A DNA stretch of 5,937 nucleotides from JAEHDI01 sp035455185 (GCA_035455185.1 DATIFQ010000348.1:1-5937), one strand, 5' to 3'; shown: positions 1-5,937, numbered from the stretch's first letter. Notes: generated from the sequence alone by a model not told the origin. Numbers and translations are program-made.

Positions 1-410
1 CGGCACGTCGGAGGGATGTCGGCGATGCTGGTGCCGACCATTCCGTGGATATTCGGGCAGGCGTCCACGATGCGTGCCAGGTCGGCGAAGTCCGCCGACT
101 TCAGATCGGTGCGCGTGCGGCCGCGGGTGATGTAGAGTGCGTTGCCGGTCAGGACGAGCGTATCGCCGCCGGAACATATGTCGAAGAGATTGCCGCGGCG
201 GTCCGCGAAACGCGCTGATTTGGGGGACTGCGTGAGCGCCCACTCGACCAGACGTTGCGGGATGCGGACGACGGTCGAGTCCTTTACCACGGCGCCGGCG
301 TCCGCCAGCAACTTCACGACATCGGGATCGTCGATACGCACGCCGACGTCATCAAGAACGTCCAATGCCGCCCCATGGATGCGTTCGCAGTCTGCTTGTT
401 CAAGAAACAT
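1..410 (-). CDS. MttB-superfamily (trimethylamine/betaine:corrinoid-type) methyltransferase, N-terminal part
   Basis: Partial gene: 136 codons read from the ATG at 410-408 to the window edge, with no stop codon. The translation begins MFLEQADCERIHGAALDVL and continues with DVGVRIDDPDVVKLLADAGA, then VRIPQRLVEWALTQSPKSA, and later SADFADLARIVDACPNIHG. This order matches the N-terminal region of the trimethylamine methyltransferase family: a helix with IHxAALxVLxxVGV, an 'RIP..LV..AL..SPKS' strand-helix, and an 'S..D..D.ARI.D..PNIH' helix. Members move a methyl group from a quaternary or tertiary amine to a cobalamin-bearing corrinoid protein in the cytoplasm. The family is usually about 480-500 residues, so roughly three quarters lies outside the window. 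That missing part includes the site where true MttB carries pyrrolysine, so substrate and Pyl status cannot be judged. The upstream in-frame stop is at 440-438 and no strong Shine-Dalgarno precedes the ATG, so a slightly earlier ATA or other non-standard start is possible. It is transcribed divergently from the DUF5107 gene. Family call fairly sure; substrate unknown. Confidence 0.82.
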   Translation of the reverse strand, partial: MFLEQADCERIHGAALDVLDDVGVRIDDPDVVKLLADAGAVVKDSTVVRIPQRLVEWALTQSPKSARFADRRGNLFDICSGGDTLVLTGNALYITRGRTRTDLKSADFADLARIVDACPNIHGMVGTSIADIPPTC

Positions 411-460
411 GTCGAAGAACCAGCATATTATGGTTTCTTAGCGCGGGGTTCCGGACAAAA
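411..460. promoter_or_regulatory. Short divergent intergenic region (promoters for both flanking genes expected here)
   Basis: Only 50 bp separate the start codons of the minus-strand methyltransferase and the plus-strand DUF5107 gene, so both promoters must lie here or extend into the opposing coding sequences. The stretch at 421-440 is distinctly more AT-rich than its surroundings. It contains TATTAT at 426-431 on the plus strand, which reads as ATAATA on the minus strand and resembles a -10 box. I could not find a well-spaced -35 partner on either strand. The placement as a shared regulatory region is inference from gene order; the -10 likeness is weak. Confidence 0.35.
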
Positions 461-3400
461 ATGAAACGTAAGGTTGTCATATCTCTGCTCATCGGTGTGC
501 TGGCCGGGTGGTGCGCGGCGCCTCAACAGGAGGGTGGGTCCGCCGTCAAGGCGTATGAGGGCACGATCGATATTCCCACGCACCAGCCGTCGGGCAGAGA
601 GGTGCAGCCACCGCTCTTCCCGAGCTCAACCGTGGGCGGGCTTTACCCGTTTCCACCGTTCATCTTGCCGGTGAAGCCCGACGGCCCGTGGCCTAAGACT
701 TACCAGGCAGTCTTTGTCGAAAACGAATATCTCAAACTGACCTACCTGCCCGACCTGGGAGGCCGTTTCTTCGCTTTATACGACAAGGTCCGCAAGCGAG
801 AGGTCTTCTACCGGAACGATGTCATCAAGCCGAGCCATTACAACTCCAAGCTGAGCTGGCCGCAGTCCGGCATCGAGCTGACGGGACCGTACGACACACA
901 CATGCTGACGTTTTACGGCGAGCCTTTCTGGTCGCACAGAGTGGTACGGCACGAGGACGGCAGCGTGTCGCTGGTGCTGGGCTCGATCGACCCGGTCTAC
1001 CACATGAAGGTGGACCTGTCGGCGCGGCTCTATCCGGGCCTGTCCGCGATGCAAATCAGCGTCTTCTGCTACAACGCGCGCGAAGGCCGGATGCCGCACA
1101 TGTTTTGGATCAGCTCAGCCGTCCCGGCGCGCCCGAAGACACGCTTCATCTACCCGATGACGAGGACGATCGGGCACACCACGTCGGAGGTGGGCGACTG
1201 GCCGGTCTTCAATGGGAACGACTACAGTTGGGACCGCAATAACCAGCACATGCTGGGCGTCTTCGGCATCGATATCTACGACGATTTCCAGGGCGCTTAC
1301 GATTTCGAGACCGATTACGGGACGTTCCGCCACGCCGACCGGCGAGTCGTGCAGGGCATGAAGATGTGGACCTTCGGCCACTCGGACCGCACGCCGGCGC
1401 TGACCCACGGGTACACGGACAATGCGGGACCCTACGTTGAGGTGCAGAGTGGGCGGTATGTCTGGGATGGTTTCTACGAGTGGCTCGCGCCGCACAAGTA
1501 CGAGAACTGGAGCGAGTGGTGGTTTCCGGTGGCAGGCATCGGCGGTTTCACGACGACTTCGCGCGACGTGGCCCTGAATCTTGATGTCGTTCCGGATCCG
1601 CAGGGAAGCAAGTCCACGGTCAAGGTCGGCCTTTCCGCTAACCGCGCCATGCCGGGGGCGCGGATTACGGTGACCGCAACGCACGGCGAAATTCTTAACA
1701 CGACGGCGGATCTCGCGCCGGCGACGCCGTTCAACCGTTCGGTCGGCGTCAGTGCAGGCGCGGGGGGACTGAGGCAGTTGGTCGTCCGGGTCAGCGAGGC
1801 ATCCGGCAACGAAGTGCTGCACTACACGCGGCCCGACGAAGATCCCGGCCGCAACGAGTACACGCCGTTTACGCGGCCGCTCGAACGGCCTCAGAAAGAC
1901 CCAAAGGACATGAGCGTCGAGGAACTGGTGCTGGCCGCCGAGGGAAAGCTGAAACAACTCAACCATAGCGGCGCGGTAGAACTGCTGAATCAGGCGCTCG
2001 CGCGCGACCCGGGGTACTCGCACGCCCATCTCCTTTTCGGAATGCTCTATTTCAACACCGTGCGTTACGCCGAGGCCGTAAAGCATCTGGAGAAAGCGAT
2101 TGATCGCGACCCCTATATCTACGAGGCTCACTACTACCTGTCAATGAGCCAGTTGAAGCTCGGCGATACGAGGAGCGCGGAACGGAATCTTTACTTCATT
2201 CCCCCCGACTCGCTGTATTTCCCGAACCGGGAGTACCACCTCGGCCGCCTCGAGTTCCTGCGTGGGTCACCGGAAAAGGCGCGCTCGCACCTGGAAAAGG
2301 CGGTCATGGTGAACGGCTACTATCTCGACGCACGGCTGCTACTCGCGTTGATCGACCGGGAGCAAGGGAAGAAAGAAAGTGCGCTGACTCGACTGGCTGA
2401 GGTCGAGTCGATCGATCCGACAAGCCAGTGGGCGGCGGCCGAACGGTACTTCCTGGCGAAGGACGGGGCGGCGCGGCAGGAACTGTTGCAGTTGATGGGC
2501 GGGCAGGCGCAAGAGGCGATCGACGTATCGCTTTTCTATCGCCGATTGAATCGCTGGGCAGAAGCGGCCGAGATTCTGGGCCTTGTCGAGCAGAACAACC
2601 ATGACGTGTGGGGCACGCCGTCTGAGTTCTACTACACCCTTGCGTACTTGATGAACAAGCTCGGTGACGGCAAGGCTGCGGCTGGCTACCGGGAGAAGGC
2701 CCGGGCCGCCGCTGAGAACATCGACCGCTATCCGTACCGCGAGGAAAGTGAGGCGCCGCTTGCAGAAGCCGTGGAGAAGGACCCCAGGGACGCCGTGGCG
2801 CGTTTCTATCTCGCCTGTCTCCAATATCACCTCGGACGCGCCGAAGACGCGATTCGAAACTGGGAGGGGGCGGTGGAGGCAAGCCCCGCGGACTTTCGGA
2901 TGCGACGGGCGCTCGGGATGGCGTACGCAGAACAGGGTCAGCCGGTGGAGAAGGCGGCGGCGCAACTGGAAAAAGCGGTCGAGCTGAGGCCCGAGCACGT
3001 TCGGACGATGAACGACCTCAGCGCGATATACGCGAAAGCCGGCCGGTTCGACGAGCAGCTTGCCATGCTGGACAGAGCGCTCCGGCGGACCCCGGAGGAC
3101 GACAACCTGGCCGAGGGAGTCCTTACCGCCAATCTGATGACGGGCCGCTATGCCGAGGCGGACAAGGTGGTGGCGACCCATAAATTCGAGCCACGGCACC
3201 GCACCTATGGGCTGCGGGACAAGTATCGCTATCTGCGGTACGGGATGGGCGCGGAGGCGTTCCATGCCGGCCGCTACGAGGAAGCGTTGAAGTTGTTCCG
3301 GTCGGCGCTGACGCCGCCTGCTTCGTTGGGTGTGGACGATTTCCAGTTCGAATCGACGCCGCGCGTGAATTACTACATCGGCCGCGCGCTGGAAGCGATG

Positions 3401-3766
3401 GGGAAGCGGGACGAGGCTCGGACAGCCTACCAACGCGCCGCTTCCGGCTATCAGCAACTCTCGGGCGACCAGGACAGTTGGAATGCCGAAAACTTCCACA
3501 TGGTACTGGCGCTGGCCCGGTTAGGGAACAAGGAGGCCGCGGCGAAGCTGGAAAGAGAGTTCGAAGAGTATGCGAAGACGCAGATGGAGTCGCAGCGGCG
3601 GCAGCGGCAGACGCAGGCGCGCTATCTGCTCGGACTCGTGAAGAAGTACCGGGGAGAGATCGCTGAAGCGCGCCGTCTGATGGAAGAGGCGCTGAAGCTG
3701 GAGCCGGACTTCCTTGGGCCGCGTCTGGAATTGCGTGGCGACGTCGTGGACAAACTCGGCTCTTGA
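461..3766 (+). CDS. Secreted DUF5107 domain protein with C-terminal tetratricopeptide repeats
   Basis: 1101 residues from ATG 461. An in-frame ATG at 365 would add 32 non-signal-like residues and overlap the divergent gene. ATG 461 instead opens a signal peptide: KRK n-region, VVISLLIGVLAGW core, likely cut after CAA (residue 20). Residues about 75-375 fit DUF5107: ENEYLKLTYLPDLGGRFFALYDK (about 88-110), VFYRNDVIKP (about 115-124) and NWSEWWFP (349-356). Residues about 376-475 look like a beta-sandwich linker. From about 487 to the end are TPR units, for example 487-519, 520-553, 554-587, 588-621, 622-655, three more at about 778-880, and others at about 929-1100. They show the G/A, Y and 'A...L.KA...DP' pattern. 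DUF5107 proteins are often suspected to have a mutarotase- or glycosidase-like fold, but no reaction is established to my knowledge. TPRs suggest protein-protein contacts, presumably in the periplasm. Only a weak GGGG sits upstream as Shine-Dalgarno. Probably co-transcribed with the beta-helix gene downstream. Confidence 0.88.
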   Translation: MKRKVVISLLIGVLAGWCAAPQQEGGSAVKAYEGTIDIPTHQPSGREVQPPLFPSSTVGGLYPFPPFILPVKPDGPWPKTYQAVFVENEYLKLTYLPDLGGRFFALYDKVRKREVFYRNDVIKPSHYNSKLSWPQSGIELTGPYDTHMLTFYGEPFWSHRVVRHEDGSVSLVLGSIDPVYHMKVDLSARLYPGLSAMQISVFCYNAREGRMPHMFWISSAVPARPKTRFIYPMTRTIGHTTSEVGDWPVFNGNDYSWDRNNQHMLGVFGIDIYDDFQGAYDFETDYGTFRHADRRVVQGMKMWTFGHSDRTPALTHGYTDNAGPYVEVQSGRYVWDGFYEWLAPHKYENWSEWWFPVAGIGGFTTTSRDVALNLDVVPDPQGSKSTVKVGLSANRAMPGARITVTATHGEILNTTADLAPATPFNRSVGVSAGAGGLRQLVVRVSEASGNEVLHYTRPDEDPGRNEYTPFTRPLERPQKDPKDMSVEELVLAAEGKLKQLNHSGAVELLNQALARDPGYSHAHLLFGMLYFNTVRYAEAVKHLEKAIDRDPYIYEAHYYLSMSQLKLGDTRSAERNLYFIPPDSLYFPNREYHLGRLEFLRGSPEKARSHLEKAVMVNGYYLDARLLLALIDREQGKKESALTRLAEVESIDPTSQWAAAERYFLAKDGAARQELLQLMGGQAQEAIDVSLFYRRLNRWAEAAEILGLVEQNNHDVWGTPSEFYYTLAYLMNKLGDGKAAAGYREKARAAAENIDRYPYREESEAPLAEAVEKDPRDAVARFYLACLQYHLGRAEDAIRNWEGAVEASPADFRMRRALGMAYAEQGQPVEKAAAQLEKAVELRPEHVRTMNDLSAIYAKAGRFDEQLAMLDRALRRTPEDDNLAEGVLTANLMTGRYAEADKVVATHKFEPRHRTYGLRDKYRYLRYGMGAEAFHAGRYEEALKLFRSALTPPASLGVDDFQFESTPRVNYYIGRALEAMGKRDEARTAYQRAASGYQQLSGDQDSWNAENFHMVLALARLGNKEAAAKLEREFEEYAKTQMESQRRQRQTQARYLLGLVKKYRGEIAEARRLMEEALKLEPDFLGPRLELRGDVVDKLGS

Positions 3767-3772
3767 GCAGGC

Positions 3773-3779
3773 AGGAGGT
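3773..3779 (+). promoter_or_regulatory. Shine-Dalgarno of the beta-helix gene
   Basis: AGGAGGT lies in the 17-bp gap after the stop codon of the DUF5107-TPR gene, with its GGAGG core 5 nt before ATG 3784. It is a near-perfect anti-16S match at normal spacing. It decides the start: a TTG at 3763, overlapping the previous stop codon, is also open but lies upstream of this site and would put seven extra residues before the Tat n-region. The tight spacing also supports co-transcription and possible translational coupling of the two genes. Confidence 0.85.
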
Positions 3780-3783
3780 TGAG

Positions 3784-5142
3784 ATGAAAAGACTCGCTCA
3801 TACTAGGCGTTGTTTTCTCGAAGCTGCGCCGGCCCTGGCGGGCGGATGGCGGCTCCTTGCGGCAGAGGACGACCGTCCGGCGGTGAGAGACCCAAGGGCT
3901 ACGGTCGGCGACGATGTCGTCGCGCCCAAGTGGGACACGGGAATCGAGATTACAGTGGGGCCGGACAAGGCCGACGTCGTGGGTTCCACGGGGAAGGCGA
4001 TCCAGGCGGCGGTGGACTATGCGGCGCGATGGGGCGGGGGAACGGTGCGTGTGTTGCCCGGGACCTACCAGCTTCGGAACGCGGTATTTCTGCAGTCCGG
4101 CGTGCGGCTGTCCGGCAGCGGTCCTGACACGGTGCTGGTGAAGGGCCCGTCGGTGCGGACCAAGCTTGCCGTCGACGCGGACTTCTATGAGCAGGAAGTC
4201 ACCCTTGCCGACCCGAAAGGCTTCGAAGTTGGCGATGGCGTGTGCTTCCGGGCGCGAAGCCAGCGGCACGAGGGAGTCGACATCTTCACCCGCACGCTGG
4301 TCGCGCGTAGTGGCAGCCGCTTCAAGCTGGACCGGCCTCTCCCGGGTTACCCCGGCATCTCCGACCTGTGGCTGGAGGGCGATGCCAGCGCCGCCACTCT
4401 TTTCGCTCTCATCCACGGCGAGGGGATCACCGATGCCGCGGTCGAGAACATCACGCTCGACGGGAACAAGGCGAACAACGAGTTTCTGAACGGCAATCAC
4501 ACCGGCTGCATCTACCTGCTGAGCAGTAACCGCGTCACGATCCGGAGGGTTACGGCGCGCAATTTCAATGGTGACGGCATCTCGTGGCAGACAAGCCACG
4601 ACGTCACAGTCGAAGAATGCCGTTCGCAGGACAACGCCGGGCTTGGGTTGCACCCCGGCTCCGGCGCGAAACGGCCGACGGCGCGGAGGAACCGGCTGGA
4701 GCGGAACGACATCGGCTTCTACTTCTGCTGGGGTGTGAAATGGGGCGTTGTAGAGGATAACGTCATCCTTGACAGCAAGCGGTTCGGGATACACTTCGGC
4801 CACAACGACACCGACAACATCGCACGCCGTAACGAGATCCGCAACAGCGGGCGAGCCGGCGTCATCTTCATCCCCGGGGACGGCCGCGTGGCTCCGCCAA
4901 ATTACTGCCGGCTGGAGGCGAACCGCATCCTCGACAACGGAGGAGAGAACGGAATTGGCGTCGATGTTCAGGGAACAGCCACCGGCCTTGTCATCGCCCG
5001 CAACGAGATCCTCGAAACCCGAGTTCCCGCGAAACGGACCGGCGTCAAGATTGCGGCCGAGGTCGGGGAAGTGAAACTGATAGAGAACAAGATCGAAGGC
5101 TTCTCCATTCCCGTCAGCGATCTGCGACGAACAGCGGGCTAG
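3784..5142 (+). CDS. Tat-exported right-handed parallel beta-helix protein (pectate-lyase-superfamily-like)
   Basis: 452 residues. The N-terminus MKRLAHTRRCFLEAAPALAG carries a twin-arginine motif (TRRCFLE, residues 7-13; consensus S/T-R-R-x-F-L-K) followed by an Ala/Leu-rich stretch, so export of a folded protein by Tat is predicted, with cleavage near residue 28. Residues about 65-125 contain GKAIQAAVDYA, GGGTVRVLPGTYQLRN and LQSGVRLSGSGPDTVL. This is the N-terminal cap and first coils typical of Pectate_lyase_3-type and related beta-helix proteins. Residues about 217-445 are successive coils with asparagine-rich turns: VENITLDGN, VTIRRVTARNF, VTVEECRSQDN, RRNRLERND, VEDNVILDS, ARRNEIRNSG, LEANRILDNG, IARNEILET, LIENKIEGF. 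Distinctive segments are GLHPGSG (287-293), FCWGVKWG (314-321) and GHNDTDN (339-345). Such folds bind or cleave polysaccharides (lyases, hydrolases, epimerases), but I cannot assign catalytic residues. Substrate unknown; a non-catalytic binding role is possible. Confidence 0.85.
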   Translation: MKRLAHTRRCFLEAAPALAGGWRLLAAEDDRPAVRDPRATVGDDVVAPKWDTGIEITVGPDKADVVGSTGKAIQAAVDYAARWGGGTVRVLPGTYQLRNAVFLQSGVRLSGSGPDTVLVKGPSVRTKLAVDADFYEQEVTLADPKGFEVGDGVCFRARSQRHEGVDIFTRTLVARSGSRFKLDRPLPGYPGISDLWLEGDASAATLFALIHGEGITDAAVENITLDGNKANNEFLNGNHTGCIYLLSSNRVTIRRVTARNFNGDGISWQTSHDVTVEECRSQDNAGLGLHPGSGAKRPTARRNRLERNDIGFYFCWGVKWGVVEDNVILDSKRFGIHFGHNDTDNIARRNEIRNSGRAGVIFIPGDGRVAPPNYCRLEANRILDNGGENGIGVDVQGTATGLVIARNEILETRVPAKRTGVKIAAEVGEVKLIENKIEGFSIPVSDLRRTAG

Positions 5143-5167
5143 CAGGAAACCGAAGCGTACTAGGCGT

Positions 5168-5183
5168 GTAAGAGTATTCCTAC
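5168..5183. promoter_or_regulatory. Imperfect palindrome, possible operator
   Basis: GTAAGAGTATTCCTAC agrees with its own reverse complement at 12 of 16 positions, including GTA/TAC at the ends. It lies 25 bp past the stop codon of the beta-helix gene and about 240 bp before the next start. An outer TAGG (5161-5164) and CCTA (5179-5182) also form an inverted pair. The size and symmetry suit a dimeric regulator site, but I do not recognise the motif and the match could be chance. Confidence 0.25.
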
Positions 5184-5411
5184 CGATTGCCCCGACTGGC
5201 AGTCGCTGCTTTCACCAAAGTGCCGCGCTTTGACGAGTGGAAGGTGATCAACCGCTTCCCCTGCAAACAGGGAGTTCCCCGTGGCTCCAGGCGGCACAAG
5301 TCCACACCAGCTTGTCATTGCACGCCAAAGTGCGCCAGCCGTGGTGCCGACAATCTCTTACGATCTCCAAGGGGAGGAAAGAGCCGTATTCTCGGGGTGG
5401 CTGAAGAGGCC

Positions 5412-5420
5412 GGAAAGAGA
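5412..5420 (+). promoter_or_regulatory. Purine-rich Shine-Dalgarno-like site before the 144-residue protein
   Basis: GGAAAGAGA ends 5 nt before ATG 5426. It is a moderate anti-16S match. It favours ATG 5426 over the in-frame ATG at 5456, which has no comparable purine-rich element right before it and would remove the basic n-region of the signal peptide. Confidence 0.5.
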
Positions 5421-5425
5421 ACGCA

Positions 5426-5860
5426 ATGCCAAACAATCACTCCTCGAAAAGAATCATGATCGCGGCTGGGCTCCTTGCCCTGCTGTCGGTGGCCGATGTT
5501 TACGCCGAAACCAAGCTGGTCCGGGTCGAGATCCCGTTCAGATTCATCGCGGCAGACCAGGTCCTCCCGGCCGGAGTGTACCGGGTGACGGTCGATCCCA
5601 CCTTCAACCGGATGGAACTGAGAACCGAGGACGGCGCCTCCGGCGCGTTTGTCTCGGTCTACACAGCTGCGAAAGCGCCCGCTTCTGACACGGGCAAACT
5701 GCTGTTCCATGGTTACGGCAACACCTTCTTCCTCCAAGGCGTATGGGCTGCCGGAATGACCAGCGGATATAAGCTACCCGCTTCGAAGGCGGAGCGCGAG
5801 ATGGCGAAAGTTCGCTCCGCGGGCGCTCAGGTTGCCTGGCTACCCATCCCTGCGCGGTAG
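5426..5860 (+). CDS. Small secreted protein of unknown function (Acidobacteria-type)
   Basis: 144 residues. A signal peptide is clear: SSKR n-region, IMIAAGLLALLSVAD core and VYA as the cut site, giving a mature start near Glu28. The mature part, about 117 residues, begins with VRVEIPFRFIAADQVLPAGVY (about 32-52). It continues with a beta-rich stretch containing NRMELRTEDG, then LLFHGYGNTFFLQGVW (92-107), and ends with SGYKLPASKAEREMA (113-127). I recognise this layout ('PF.F..G...LPAG.Y', then 'L.FH.YG...FL..VW', then 'LP.S.AEREMA') from short uncharacterised exported proteins that are often present in several copies in Acidobacteria genomes. No enzymatic motif is visible and no function is established that I know of. 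No cysteine, no membrane anchor and no lipobox are seen in the mature part, so it is probably periplasmic or released. It stands 283 bp from the beta-helix gene, so it is likely transcribed on its own, and a hairpin terminator follows 39 bp after its stop codon. Confidence 0.8.
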   Translation: MPNNHSSKRIMIAAGLLALLSVADVYAETKLVRVEIPFRFIAADQVLPAGVYRVTVDPTFNRMELRTEDGASGAFVSVYTAAKAPASDTGKLLFHGYGNTFFLQGVWAAGMTSGYKLPASKAEREMAKVRSAGAQVAWLPIPAR

Positions 5861-5899
5861 ATTGACTGCCTTTGCTCGGTTTCTTGGTTGGGCCCGGTG

Positions 5900-5931
5900 A
5901 GAGCGTGCCGGTCGGCAAGCCGGCACGCTCT
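5900..5931 (+). terminator. Hairpin terminator downstream of the small secreted protein
   Basis: AGAGCGTGCCGG (5900-5911) is perfectly complementary to CCGGCACGCTCT (5920-5931), giving 12 GC-rich pairs around an 8-nt loop; a further G-U pair (5899/5932) can extend it. It starts 39 bp after the stop codon. The following bases are TTCGCCT, so the U-tract is poor. It could act as an intrinsic terminator of the short-tailed kind, a bidirectional terminator shared with an unseen gene to the right, or a 3'-end stabilising hairpin. Confidence 0.7.
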
Positions 5932-5937
5932 TCGCCT

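Larger units (their letters stand above)
5143..5425. other. Non-coding spacer / candidate 5' leader of the small secreted protein
   Basis: 283 bp without a supportable gene. It holds an imperfect 16-bp palindrome at 5168-5183 and three small hairpin-capable repeats: 5193-5205 (5-bp arms, 3-nt loop), 5216-5232 (7 pairs including one G-U, 3-nt loop) and 5259-5272 (CCCTG/CAGGG, 4-nt loop). The 9-mer CCAAAGTGC occurs at 5215-5223 and again at 5325-5333. None of the hairpins is followed by a T-tract, so no clear terminator for the beta-helix gene is visible. No confident sigma-70 or sigma-54 promoter could be read; TTGACG at 5230-5235 lacks a -10 at proper spacing. A promoter for the next gene is expected here from the gap length alone. 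Confidence 0.5.

Noticed and set aside
142..441. Plus-strand 99-codon frame at the left edge
   Set aside because: The product is Ser/Arg/Thr-rich and low-information; the opposite strand encodes a recognisable MttB-family N-terminus through the same bases.
365..460. Upstream ATG extension of the DUF5107 gene
   Set aside because: The 32 extra residues would precede a good signal peptide and overlap the N-terminal codons of the divergent methyltransferase, which have clear family motifs on the other strand.
1115..2131. Long open frame on the minus strand opposite the DUF5107 region (also 2339-3499 and 3622-4803 on the minus strand)
   Set aside because: The plus-strand translation has a signal peptide and recognisable DUF5107, TPR and beta-helix motifs. 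The antisense products are rich in Arg, Pro, Val and His without any recognisable domain, as expected from GC-rich codon bias.
3801..5167. The 10-mer TACTAGGCGT occurs at 3801-3810 (inside the Tat signal codons) and at 5158-5167 (just after the same gene)
   Set aside because: Flanking the beta-helix gene it looks like an attachment or duplication scar, but several 10-mer repeats are expected by chance in about 6 kb and the similarity does not extend beyond it.
5255..5300. Possible c-di-GMP-I (GEMM) riboswitch around GCAAACAGGG
   Set aside because: The second conserved block (ACGCAAAGCC-like) and the closing stem with the tetraloop receptor are not present downstream.
5309..5323. Possible sigma-54 promoter at TTGCA (5319-5323)
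   Set aside because: There is no GG at the -24 position with the required spacing.
5187..5459. 90-codon frame in the spacer before the small secreted protein, starting at a TTG
   Set aside because: No Shine-Dalgarno, no signal or domain, Arg/Lys/Pro-rich content, and it overlaps the signal-peptide codons of the real gene in another frame.

Overview
The window is GC-rich bacterial DNA with four supportable protein genes: one partial gene on the minus strand at the left edge and three genes on the plus strand. It reads as accessory or metabolic chromosome from an environmental bacterium. Acidobacteriota (Solibacter/Bryobacter-like) is my best guess. The basis is a small secreted protein of a type I associate with Acidobacteria, a large DUF5107-TPR protein, a Tat-exported beta-helix protein and an MttB-family methyltransferase. 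This placement comes from protein style, not a database search. I see no rRNA, tRNA, CRISPR array, insertion sequence or phage gene.

Layout. Positions 1-410 (minus) hold the first 136 codons of a trimethylamine-methyltransferase-like (MttB superfamily) gene that runs off the left edge. A 50-bp divergent intergenic region (411-460) separates it from a 1101-residue secreted protein (461-3766, plus). That protein has an N-terminal DUF5107 domain, a short beta-rich linker domain and a long tetratricopeptide-repeat C-terminal half. Only 17 bp later, behind a strong Shine-Dalgarno, comes a 452-residue Tat-exported right-handed parallel beta-helix protein (3784-5142). After 283 bp of non-coding DNA with several small inverted repeats there is a 144-residue secreted protein of unknown function (5426-5860). 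A 12-bp perfect hairpin at 5900-5931 is a likely terminator.

How the genes may work together. The DUF5107-TPR and beta-helix genes are very probably one transcriptional unit of exported proteins. The beta-helix fold and the sugar-mutarotase-like character usually suspected for DUF5107 point to binding or breakdown of a polysaccharide or glycoconjugate, but no catalytic residues can be assigned from sequence alone. The divergent methyltransferase is a cytoplasmic C1/methylamine-type enzyme. A link to the exported pair rests only on the shared short promoter region. The small secreted protein probably has its own promoter and may be functionally unrelated.
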